Origin: Larimichthys crocea
Taxonomy: Eukaryota; Chordata; Actinopteri; Sciaenidae
Direction: 5' to 3'
NCBI RefSeq assembly: GCF_000972845.2
Contig: NW_020853564.1
Location: 186,001 to 250,000, forward strand
DNA length: 64,000 nt
Part shown: piece by piece, positions 36,020 to 48,600 of the stretch
How positions within the stretch are numbered: the stretch's first letter is position 1
Layout: every line of letters starts with the position of its first letter
The notes under the pieces: model-generated
What the model was told of the DNA's origin: nothing
The model's database searches: none
What the model saw: only the letters and a program-made list of their open reading frames with translations
Translations under genes and position numbers: made by a program

Positions 36020-38360
36020 GAGGCCACGCCCAGCAAAACACACGCGCGGGCAAGGGGAGGGGACATTTACACATAACACTTAACCTGTAACTGTGCTGCT
36101 GTAACATGTATTTCCTCAAAGTCTTATATAATCTATTATTTCTTACTTATTTATCCAGTATTATGTCATTGCTTTACTTTTCATGAAACAGGATTTCTTG
36201 TGCATCTCTTTTAAAAGTTTTTAAAAAGTCTAGTAATGACATCTCCATAGTACAATACATGAAAATAGGACAAAAGGTCGATTATACGTACAGAAAAGCT
36301 GCCAGTAAAAAAAAAAGAGTGCAGACATAATTGAAATCATAAAAAGGTCAGCAGAACAATGAAGAACCTCTGCTCGTACATAATAATATTCCGTTACATT
36401 TTCACTAACCCCGTCTTTAATAAGCCTTTCCTCTTTACATGCTTGGACGGAGATTGGCCGCAGATCATTTTTTTCAACTTTATTATGTTACAATTATCTG
36501 TATTTTTAGCTTTTGAGTCGTCAGTCTGAATACGCTATAAATAATTATCCAAATTTTCAGTGAAGCTTATCAAATTAGCAAATGACTATTTGTCTCTGTT
36601 CTACAATTCAGATCAGAGTTCAAGTCACGTACTGTAACACTGCAACCTGGTTTGTTTGACTGGGCAAAAAAAAAAGAAAAAGTAAGTGATACTGTCCTTT
36701 CTTCATTGCACTGTATTAAACTTAAAATCATATTTTGTGATAACCTTAACCGTAAACATATTTTACTTCCACCTGTGCCAAATCAAAACATCAACTGTTC
36801 CATGACATAACACATCAAAGTTACAGGCCACAGGGACCCGAAGTCAGGTTAAATTCAGGTTCAGGTTATTTAAGTAATCCCTTAACATGTCAGGATGGTT
36901 TGACATACTCAAATGTCAAACCATCGTCGTAAAAAAAGGCCATTTCTCCCCAAGGACAAAGGTTTGTCTGTGACATTTCTGAGCTTCAGAAGTAAATCCA
37001 ACTATGGAACTCCTTTTATGCGGTTTTCTTGTTGTGTGACTTGATAATTATTAGTTGTAAATAAAAGACTGAGAATTGTTTTATAAGTCGAAACGCATTG
37101 ATTTCTACCAAGGTTAATAAGGGCTATTTAACTATTTATGGGTTTAGATTATTTTCCCTCAGGAAAATCCTAAGGGACATCTTATCTCAATTTGACATTT
37201 ATTTCTCACTTTCAACCAATACAGCAATCCTTCTCAGCTTTGAGAAACATTTTTTGGCTTTATTTTGAACTGTTTTTTTGAAAGTTGGAACTTTGTGATC
37301 TCCATTTTCACCTTTCAATCATAATACGATAGATAAAAGATGTAAAGTTAACAGAGACATCAATATGTGTTTAGTTGTAGTTCAAGCTTAGCTTTTCTTG
37401 GTTTGACAATAAAGCAGGCTGAGCACTGAATAAAATTAAGCCCATTTATCTCCTACAGAGACAGTGAGCCACTGGAGGCTGTAAATTGGTGCCTCTCTTT
37501 GTCACCTTATTCAAAAACAGACAGAATGGGTTGTAACACATTAGCTTGTTTAAAAAAAAATCTGTTAATTGCTCTCACTGGTATAAGTTAAGTAATAGCA
37601 AAATAAAAGCACCCGCCCACTTCTTTCTGTGCCATTGTTAAAACACTGACGATACAGAAGGAATTATCTGCTAAATCCTTCTTAAAAGCATCAATTCATT
37701 GAGAGTGTTGAGGTGTCTCTTAAGTGTAGCTTAAGGTACTGATTTGGTTGATTGGCTGATTGAAAGAGACAGACATAAGACATACAGAGACAAATTACCT
37801 GGTTGTAATTGCAACATCTTGAGTCATCTGTAATCCTCCTTTGGCTGGTTCTCTGTCTATGTGACAGTTGTCTAAAGAACAACACAGACTAAAATCATTC
37901 ATTCCATACATGTGTGTTTTCTGCCTCATCAAACTTCCCTGTACCGTGTATGTGGATGTTTCTGTGTTGAGATTTCAGCAATTAACTTTGCTGAGCATAA
38001 TGTTACAATAACCAATAGGAATGATGGCAGAAACAATGAAAAATAAGAAAACAATGTAGTAAATTGGAATCATCATTTAATATATTCACTGCTGAGTGAA
38101 AAAAATCATCCTGTTTCCATTACATATCTGATTCTTTTTTGTCAAATTTTAAATTAGTTGTCTCGTTTTATGCTTTTTTTTTTCTTTTATTCTCTTTTAT
38201 TTTGATTGGATTTTTCTTTTTGCATGAATTTCTTTAACATACTTTGAGATGCCTCTGTGGAGATTACTTTTAACAGTGCATTTCAGATCAATGTTGTTAT
38301 CAATAATGCAATAATGCAATACTTCAGAGAATGTAAACAATGACAAACACTGATCACATT
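36020..38360. other. Right interior of the hAT segment, no gene seen
   Basis: AT-rich, without recognisable coding. Contains a short perfect inverted repeat at 36894-36925 (13-base arms). Confidence 0.5.
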
Positions 38361-38396
38361 TCGTCCAGGGCGCAAATGTGGCCAGGACCGGCGCTG

Positions 38397-38640
38397 GTTG
38401 TACATACAGGTATAGACACAAGTACAGTTTAAAAGACATGGGACATGACAGGAAGCCCCAAAAACATAACATAAAAACATGAAACATAAACATAAACAAC
38501 AGACACGTGTATCTATCTATAGACATTTGTAAACTGGGTAAAAGACTGGTGATGTGCAGTGGTGCAGGTGGTGGAATAAATATAGTTTCTACAAACAGTT
38601 GTGTTCTGTATATGTAGGTGGATATGACAGTATACACAGC
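38397..38640 (+). repeat. 3' part of the interrupted dispersed repeat
   Basis: Starts with the second GTTGTACA copy, then TACAGGTATAGACAC and GCAGTGGTGCAGGTGGTGG. I take it as the continuation of the repeat broken at 29842. The family assignment is from memory. Confidence 0.55.
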
Positions 38641-38847
38641 TAAGAAGATTCTAAGCTAAGATTCAATTAAATTAATAAAATAAAAATACTGTAGCTAAAT
38701 ATGAAAAACGGTGCCTTTTTGTATATCATAGCAGGGCACATTATTGTTGTGTAGCCCATATGACGGCAGTAACCTGTTCGTTCAGTGTCCGCTAGAGGTC
38801 GCTAAAGCTCTGCTGCTACAGTGGGACAGAGCTCTGCCAGTACAGGA

Positions 38848-38891
38848 ATGTGGCTAACCAATTTGCCCGGTTCGCCATGAAAAGACGGTGA
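38848..38891 (+). promoter_or_regulatory. b3glct: Two overlapping upstream ORFs before b3glct
   Basis: ATG at 38848 opens 11 codons ending in TGA at 38878-38880. That stop overlaps (ATGA) a second ATG at 38877 which opens a 4-codon frame ending at 38891. Both lie within 80 bases of the main ATG (38923). If transcription starts upstream, they could dampen translation. The transcription start is unknown. Confidence 0.4.
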
Positions 38892-38922
38892 TTTCAAGCG
38901 AAAAGCAGCAGCCACGGGGACC

Positions 38923-39709
38923 ATGTCGCACCATCATGTGGTTAAAGGATGCAAACTGGTCGCCGTGCTTCTTCTCTGGCTTGGTGAGTGGACCAATGCC
39001 TTACAGAGGCGGCTAGTGTGTTAGCTAAACGGCTAGCATTAAGCAGGAGGCCCTGCGTCACCGGAAGTTGGTTCTGTTTGGCCTTCAAAGTAAAGTTTCC
39101 AGCATAATGTAAGAACATACATAGTACAGTACGGTTCGGAAAATATACCAATAGATGTATTTAATGAGATATTTCTCCGCTCAGTTATGCTGGTGATACT
39201 GGCTTTGGTACAGAACAGTCGAGTATTTCATTGAAAATTGAAAACAGGAAACTGTGATTTTATTTTATATAGTGATTTTATTCTGCGTAACTTGACGCAG
39301 CACTTTATATTTCAGCTCATCCTGTGGGGAGTTGTCAGGTACTCTAAGTTAATTAATATTCGATTTTTTCATGTACATTGAAAACTTAGCACTGATTGAG
39401 AATTACAGGAGTGAGTGCTAGTCACAGTTTATAGTGAAATTGAAAATTTAGACCAACTGAAACACAATATCTGAATATATGAAATAATAAACTAAATAAT
39501 CATTCGTAAATGAACAGTTCTGCACACTTGGTTACCTTGGTTACTCAAGCCTGAGATGGGCGGGGCTGTGCTGGGAAACAGATGAGGTCACCAGGCTGTA
39601 CAGGTGAATGATTAAAGTGTAAGGTGTGTTGACCTAACAGGAGGGCGAGGGGAATGTCAAACAAACACAGTCTATGAAGGTCAGACCCACAGAGTTGTGA
39701 GCAGAAGTC

Positions 39710-39758
<49 letters not shown>

Positions 39759-42700
39759 TTACTCAAAATAATATACAAAAAGACATAAGATGGATGCAGA
39801 TACTAGACAGCCTCAGTGTTGCACCTCCAGTCTGTTGTCCAGAATGAGGCACAATGTTTTTGACCTGGACTGATCATTTCTCCTTGACATCAGATCAGCC
39901 AGGTTCTTTCAGCGCACTTGTTACCTGTATAAGTAGCAGGACTTTGAACATCTGTACTGTAAATAATCTGTTTTATGTATATTTTTACAGGCTTTAATAA
40001 ATTGACAGTATGGATAATCAGGAAGATAGATACATTATAAAGAACAAGGACCCAGGAGCAACCTCTAGGAAACAGACTTGAGCCACATGATGAACACATG
40101 ATGATTCAGCAGCTGCCATATCCAGCATATATCTCTACCATTATTATGTTATTATACTCACTGACTCTCAGAGGAGAAGAATATTTTTACCAGGACAAAT
40201 ACCAGGGCTGCTGAGTCTGCTACTGCTCAGTCTGTTATTCCATAATGATCATACAATATAAGACTGTGATGTATATATATATATATATATATGGCTCCTT
40301 GGCTTGATAGATTGTTTACACTTACTGTTGGGTAGATAGATGAATAGAGAGATAGACAGAGAGAGACACAGATGCACAACAGCAATAAAATAACTATAAA
40401 TGTTAATGGAGATATGACTAAGATAGTAATAATGATAATCATAATAGTAGTATATGTAGTGGAGGTCAAGCAGGACCACAGCAGCAGACTCGACCAATCA
40501 CTGATCACCACAAGGAACCCAGCATACTGAGAGCGCAGTGTTCTAGTGGGGTACTATGAGCTCTGTTGGTAATCAGCTATCACTCCTGCTGTAAATAACT
40601 AAATAAATGCTCTTCTTTTAAAGGTCCCTCTGCTGGTGACACACACACGGCTTGTGCTCATGTAAGTGCTGCTCCCAGATTCTTGCTGTGATCACGACTC
40701 ATGTGGCTCAACAGTGTGTGTCAGACTTAACCAGAATCCCTCTGACTCCCCGCAGGCAGTAGAGCACCAGGAGCCCACTGCACACAGCTCTGTTGGTGAG
40801 TGAGGATTTCACTGTGCATAGCCTGACATAGTGACATTAAGGAAAGCAGTTCAGGTCCATATAAATGATGTTTGATTTGATCAGTGGTATCTCTTTTTAT
40901 CCCTCTCATCTGAGGGGAGGATGCAGACGACTAGGAGTTAAAGGAGTAGTTTAACATGTTTGGAAATATGGTTATTCACTTTCTTGCTCAGAGTTACATG
41001 ACACACTTTCGTGTGTGTATGTTAAATATGAATCTAAAGACTTGAAGCAGAGTGAGACAGCTAGCCTGGCTCCATCAAAAGGTAACAATATCCCCCCGAG
41101 AACACAGATGAGTGAAACTCTGATTGGATTCTTTTGCATCACTGTTACTCCCTGTGTCTTTGCTTTTTCATTTGTCATCAGTCTAACTCTGTGTGTGTTT
41201 GTGTGTTTTAAGGTTTGGAAGAGGTAGTGATAGTGATCCAGAGTCAGAGGAACTCCTACCACACCCGTCGGGGGAGGCAGAGGAGGGCGGAGATTCTGCA
41301 GCAGGCAGCTGAGCTGGGACAGGTGACATCAGGCTTTGTGGTTAGCACACTGTTGCCTCAGGAGTGGTAATATGCTGTGTTTAGATCTCAGCCCTGGTCT
41401 TGTCTGTTCTTTGTGTGTCCACACATGTATGTTAAGTAGGTGTCCTATCTGTCATTGTGAAAATGAACTCCAAACTTTAAAACTTTAAAGCATTTAAAAC
41501 AATTCGAATAAATCATTTTAGTAACCTAATCAATGATTTCATATTTATTGGTTCTTTTATATCTTTTATTTATTTAATCATGCTAGGAGTGTTGTTGATG
41601 ACCTTTGGTCCAGATATAATTTCTCACAAAGTGTTACGTATAGACATTCAACATTCATAGTCACCAGAGGATGAATCCCACCAATGCTAGTGATGCCCTA
41701 ACCTTTCCACAAGAGCCACCATGAGTAGTAGTGTATGGATTGCTGTGTAATTTGGTCAGACATTCAGGGTTAATTCTAATAACTTCCCATGCCGGTGCCA
41801 TCATCAACTAAAAAGTTTTTTTCCAACAGTTGTGTTTGTTGATTTATGAACAAACCTCAGCTCTACTTTTTCTTTAGTGCTAGTGACAGTATAGAGAATA
41901 GACAGGGTATGCGTGACATCACCTGTAACAGGTGCTAATTAGCCAATGTAAGCATGCCAACATGCATGCTCATGTTAGCATTTAGCTAAGAGAAGCTTAC
42001 ACAGTCTCACATAGATGTTAGAATGTTTTTCAACTCTTTGTACCATATTAATGAATATGATTAGTCATTTTACAATATTAATTCATTTAGTGTGAGCAAC
42101 TTTAGAATTCCACCTGGAAAATGGTCAGCAGCAGTTAGGTAAAGGTCAGGTATTTATCATCTGTTGTAAGTGGGCTGAAACAATAAAAATAAATAATAAT
42201 AATAATAATGATGATATTTTATATATATATATATATTTTATTATTATACTATGATATATATATATACTTATTATATATATATATATTATATATTATATAT
42301 ATATATATATATTGTTCTTTAATACAGCCCCATTCCCTCAAAAATTGGCTTGCTGTTTAAAATGTGAATAGAAACAAACTGATGATGTGTAAAATATCAA
42401 AAGCAACTATTTAACAGAAACTAGCACAAAACATTCTCAAATGTTGAAACTGAGAAATTTGATTGTTTTTGGAAAATTATTTATTTTAAATTTGATGCCA
42501 GCAACATGTTTCAGAGAGTTAAACAGGGTCATGTTTAGCACTCTGTTCATCACCTTTCTGTCTGTGAACTGAGGAGACTTTGCTGTAATCTTGAAAGTAT
42601 TTGACATTTTATAATGTGCCAAACAGGTGATAAGCCCAGTTCAGCACCCAGACTCTTTTACGACTGAGCCATGCTGTTCGAATACATACAGAAAGTAGTT

Positions 42701-45593
42701 TAACATTGTCTTGCTGAAATAAGCAAGGTCATTTTTGAAAAAGATGTCATTAAATTCAGTATTAATGGAGTCTTTACAAATGTGCAGGTTACCCACCATG
42801 CATCACGGATGCTGGCTTTTGAACTGTGTGCTGATAACAAGTTGGATGGTTCCTCTCCTCTTTAGCCAGGAGGACTCGGCATCCATGATTTCCAAACAGA
42901 ATTTCAACTGTGGACTCATCAGACCACAGCGTCTCTGGATCTGGTTTATAGTTTCCTCTCTGCATGGTTGGGTTTCAACTATCAGTTGTGGATGCAGCGA
43001 TGAACCGTGTTCACAGACAATGGTTTTTGGAAATGTTCCTCGGCCCACGCAGCGATTTAGTGACAGAGTTATGTCAGTTTGTGATGCAGTGCCGTCTGAA
43101 GGCCTGATGATCACAACATATTGGTTTTCAGATTTCTTCTGATTCTCTGAATCTGTTCATGGTATTATGAACTGTGGAATAAAAACATCATTCTTAAATT
43201 GTTGCAATATTTGCCAGAGCAGTTTTTCAGAGTGATGAACCCCTCCTCATCTCTACTCCACAAAGCCTCAGCCTCTCTAAGATGTTCTTTTTATGATACC
43301 AACCTGTCACCAGTTCACCTCATTCACTGAGATCTTCCACCAGCTGTTTTCTTTCTGCATTTCACAACTTTTCCAGTCTTTTGTTGCCATTGCCCAAGTT
43401 TTTTCAAAAGTGCTGCTGCTATTAAATTATTATTAAAGCTGCTTCACCTGTAATGTGCATCAGTGACTGCATGCCTTGCTGTGGTGTTACACAGGCACCA
43501 ATAGGTGTCCTCCTTGTCATAGAGCTCCCCTACCTGTGCTGAGAGGAACCAAGCTCTCTACTCTCACATAGTGGTTATTTAATAATATGTGGCTGCTGGG
43601 TAGCTGTGAAAACTCTATCTGTTATAGAGCTCAGTGAAATGAGATTACAGGCACATGGACATGACAGCCAGTAGAGACACAGAGAAGCTGATTTTCCTTT
43701 GATGAGATCGGGTACTGTGAAACAAAGTCTTTGATTCTGTTCCAACCTCATTTTCAATACAGACTGTCGTCCCTGATCGAAAAAAATGACAGAAGGCAGT
43801 CAGCAGGAGCTCCCAGGAAGGAATTCTAAAGAATGAAAAATCCCAAAATTTTCAGACTGTTGTGAAGGACAGAAGTTGTTTAAAATCTTAATTTCCCCTG
43901 TCTACTGAAACGTCCGGATTCTGAATTGAATTTACCATAGTCTCTCCACCTCTGAGTTTTTACTGAGGACTCCTTTACAATCACAGCCTGTGATGTAGTA
44001 GCTGGAAAAGAAAACTTTAATCACACGCTTTGTTTGTGAGTACTTGTCAGTTGATGATTCACCAGCGACATAATGGGAGCAGTGATTTAATTTCACTTTT
44101 TGATTTGAAACCATGTGATGGTTTGACGTGTTCATGCACTGATTTCTAACCTGAGACGCAGAAAGAAAAAGCAGTGAGCGCACATCAACATCATCTATAG
44201 CTTGTTATGTGACTGTTCATACATGGCAGTGAAAAACAATTACACACTCAATTTTTTTTGCCTATAAACATTTTTTATTAAATTTTCCATTTGTTTTGGA
44301 AAACCAATGAAATTGACAAACATGAATTTGATTGTATTACACTCAGCCTTAGCCAGCTCTATGGTGCAAACAAAATTCTACCACTGAACCAAATCAACAA
44401 CAGAAAGACACTTTCAAAAAAACAGCCAAAACCATTTAATGGGATTATGAACATAACATGAACATATACATAAAAACAACCAAGACACTAAATCAGAGTC
44501 CAAACACCGGAAGTTTTTTTTCAGCTTTTAAACTCTTCACCTTCAGGCTTAGTGCACCTCATTGAACAATCAGATGTGGCACACCTGTGCAGAGAAACAA
44601 GCAGCACATAGAACACATACAGCCATAACATGTAACATACACATCTTCAATGGTCTCCACAGATTCAAATGATTACCTTATCGATTGTTAATTCATTTAA
44701 AATTTCTATTAATAATATTACAAATGACAAATTCATTTTTTTGTGAAAATAAACTTTCATTTTTTACATGCTGATTATTATGATTTTACTCAATGACAGT
44801 TTAATAGAACAGAATAGACACAGTATCTGTGATGTCACCCACAGATTTCTAAATTGAAGCTGAACAATTTGCAGCACTGGCTATCTATCTAGCTACCAAC
44901 ACATTTTTAGTACCAAGCTGTAAACATGTTTATTTCTGCTGTTGGACATTTTAATACTGGCACTTATGGAGCTTTAAATGTTCTGTGGCCAGCCTCGAGC
45001 TCCATAGATAGAGTCCTGCACACTCCGAAGGACCTCAGTCTCCTCAGTAAGTGGAGATGACTTTGACCCTTCTTGTACAGGACGTCTGTTGTCTGACCAT
45101 TCCAGTTTGTTGTTAAGGTGAACACCCAGGTATTTGTATGCTCCCACCTTCTCCATATCCAATCCCTGGATGTTGACGAAGTCGATCACAAGGTCCTTCA
45201 TCTTGCTGGCGTTGATGTGAAGGTGGTTGCGATAGCACCAGTCGACAAAGTCTGTGATGACCCCTCTGTACTTCTGCTTTTTCCTTCTAATACATGTCCA
45301 AAAGATCTGACACACTGGACCTTTAACACAGATTTAGTATTAATAGAAAATAGACATCCACAATATTCAAGAAAAACAGTGTAAGTAAATAAATACATTT
45401 TATTGTAGATGTAAATAGTGTAATTGTGCACGTTTCTGCTCTGAACTGCAGGAAGGAATCATTTTTATCTGAATAGAGAGGTTCAGATAATGTGTCAAAT
45501 ACTATAATCTAAATCAAATCAGATGCTGTGTAATAGCCATGGCAGCTTCTGAGGTGCTGATAGTAAATGGCTTTTATAAATAGCACATTTGGT

Positions 45594-45636
<43 letters not shown>

Positions 45637-48600
45637 AATCATCTCTGCATGTGTGCTGTCAGGCTGCGTTTTCTGTGAGGCAGGCTTTATCACAGCTAGA
45701 TAGAACTTGATTGTAGCAGGCAGTTTGGAGTAAGGGCAGGTTGTGCGTCACTTTTTTTTTTGACTGACGTATGAGGTGTTTATTTCGGCCGAAGGCAGTG
45801 ATTGAAGGTGGCTAAACACCCATAAACTCTGACATGGTGACAGCTTGTTGTCAGACTGACATATGGCTTCTTTGTTTGTTTGGGGTCACTCAAAGGTTCT
45901 CGTCACACTGTAAATCAGAGGTACACAGCTGTCATGATGTCACCAAAATATGAGCAGCAGCGGTTCGGTCGTAATTTTAGTGCTTTGTTTACTCAGATGT
46001 ATCACAGGGAGAGATGAATTATTTCAGCCTTGTTACATGCTTCATTATTTGTTATCGACCTCAGGTACAGGCTTTTAATTCAAGATGTCAGAGCCAATGC
46101 TGCGCCCTTTCAAGCCTCATCATGCAGCCTCGTTACAGTGTCATCTCATCTGGCTGCTGCTCTTTTCGTCCACGTCACCAAACATTCACAGCAGACGGTA
46201 AAAACCCTCCTCAACCCTCCTCAGAATCTGAAGTGGACCTGAAGTGTGATTGGGAAATTTCAAATTGTACACGATTGGATCTCTGCGTTTGTCTTTCCTT
46301 TAACTAAAATCAGACCCATGATGGAAGTCTTCTCGTTGTCTATATTTGGGACCTAGCAGCGTAGCCTGCGAAGGCAACCATTGTGTTTGTAGCCTTTCCT
46401 ATCATTGGGGGCATAGCAGCAAAGCTGCGAATCACCCATTGTGTTTGTAGCTTTACTTATTATTATTGAGTGCCTAGCAGCATAGCCTGCGAAGGCAACC
46501 ATTGTGTTTGTAGCTTTTCGTATTATTGGGTGCCTTGCAGCAAAGCTGCGAAGCACCTATTGTTTTTGTAGCATTTCTTATTGAGGCCTAGCAGGGTAGC
46601 CTGTGAAGGCACCTATTGTGTTAGTAGCTTTTCCTATTATTATTATTATTATTATTATCATTATTATTATTATTATTGGGTGCCTAGCAGCAAAGCTGTG
46701 AAGGCAACCATTGTGTTTCTATCTTTTCCTAATTATTATTAATCTATTTTCCGCTACAATTGAAGTCTATGGCAGCCCCCAGAACGCCATGATGAAAAGT
46801 TTTGAAACTTGGCACACATATTCAGGACAGTCCCATTGTCAACCTCAAGAATTTTCATGCCCGTACATCGAACTCTCTAGCGCCACCAACATGTCAAATT
46901 TCGAAGTGCATTCAGCTTCATAACTTTGGACCTGTTGGTCCAAATTTCACAAATTAGGTACCGTTGGAATCCTTGGATCAAGAAAAGTTCAATGCACCCT
47001 ATGACGTCAGTTTGCACCATATTGGATTTTCCGCCATTTTTAATTTTAAAAAACCTTCAAAAAGCATTTCAGGTCATGCAGATTGTCCAATTTCCCAATC
47101 TTCAGACCAAGCCACACAAAAGTTATCATGTGGATTTTTTAATTTCGCTTCCGTTTGCGCGTAGCAGCCAATCAAACGTCACAGCAACATCGCCATACAG
47201 GAAGTAAGGCCATATCTCGGCAACCGCTTGATGTTTTCACTTCAAACTTCTAAGACAGACTCATGACCACTTCTTTGAGAGGCCTAATTTTGGTGACCTT
47301 TGACCTTTGGGGGGCGCTATAATTAGCAAAAATGCATTTTTGCTCATATCTTCATATTGCTTTGGACTTTAACCTTGATTCCAGTATTAACTGATACTCT
47401 CGGACATCCCAGTACCTTTGCTAAAGGACTGTGTAATACATGCATAAAGATTTGGTGGCCATTTTGAATTTAGTCAAAAACACGTTTATGATTACAGAGG
47501 GCACACAATTTGTCTGATTTACATGAAACTTACAAACATGGATATGGTCTTCAGACCATGGCTGGCTCATGGTTGAAGTTTCATGTCTGAACTCCAAACT
47601 CTTTTTTGCTCAACAGCTAATCCAAATCGGAAGCAAAGCCACCAAACAGAAAGTTGGCCAATCTCTCTGTGATGTGATTAGTATTTATTATTCTTACAGA
47701 CAACTTTTTAGCCATGCAGGCCTCATTTTAAGCCCGTGATCACAAAACTATAATCCTAACTCCAAACGGTGTATAGCTTGACGTGCGGATATTTTTACTC
47801 CGCGTGATCAAGGCGTCGCCACTGTGTCACTTAAATAGCGCTTGCGTCAATGAACTTTCTACTATCAAGCTTCCTTCAGGGAGAAAATCACCCTGTACAC
47901 TGCCCTCTAGTGGTAAAACAGCAGCACCATCATCCAACAGTTTGAGTGTTAGTCGTGATTGCTGACACACACACACACACACACATATAAACATATATAT
48001 TCAACTATAACCTGGTATGGGGAATATGCAGTATATTATCAACAATATATATCAGCTGGGATGGGCTCCAGCCTCACCCTGACCGCAATGAGGATTACAG
48101 ATAATGGATGGTTGGATGGATTCTGGACATTTTCAGAGGATTCATATTCAATGGATGGATAGAAGATTGAAGTACAATATGTCAGAATAAAGGGAAATGT
48201 TTGATTTTCATGATTGAAAGTAACAAATACTTCACAGATGTATTCCACAGTGACAAACACCTCATATGATGGATGTTTAACAGAGCAGAAAGTTGAATTT
48301 ATGATTCCAACACATTTACCTTCATGACTGCATAAACAGACAAAGATTTTCCATTTAGGACTGAAGTGTTCTCTTTTGTGCAGAAATCCTAGTCTGACCT
48401 CAGCGATGTTTACTTTTTTTTCACTTCAGGTGCACAGAGGCTCACAGAGCGAGTTCGTACTCAGCATAAATTACAAGCATTAAAATTCAATGTTTCAGAT
48501 GAGCTTTATCTTTCATGTGACCACAGGACGCTGGTGAATTAATTTAAGGACATTTTGTGAAATTGAGTTGTTGTGTTTCACGCAGGCTGATCCAGTTGTT

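Larger units (their letters stand above)
29843..38396. mobile_element. Putative 8.55-kb hAT-family element carrying a C-type lectin
   Basis: The left end reads CAGGGCCGGTCCTAGCTA. The right end, read inward on the other strand, is CAGCGCCGGTCCTGGCCA: 15 of 18 positions match, and the CAGNGCCGG start is usual for hAT ends. Both ends carry a subterminal CCAGGGCGCA (29881-29890 and 38365-38374). The flanks are an exact 8-bp duplication GTTGTACA (29835-29842 and 38397-38404), the target size of hAT elements. Inside are a GC-rich left end (to about 30,070), a CA microsatellite, the inverted repeat and gap, the lectin frame, and a Harbinger-like fragment. No transposase frame is visible, so it would be non-autonomous. 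Part of the length may be later nested insertions. Confidence 0.7.

Noticed and set aside
42735..43142. 135-codon frame in b3glct intron 4
   Set aside because: Falls inside a degenerate dispersed repeat and has no protein similarity I recognise.
46349..46745. CRISPR-like array of spaced repeats
   Set aside because: Vertebrate context; units are diverged head-to-tail copies without unique spacers.
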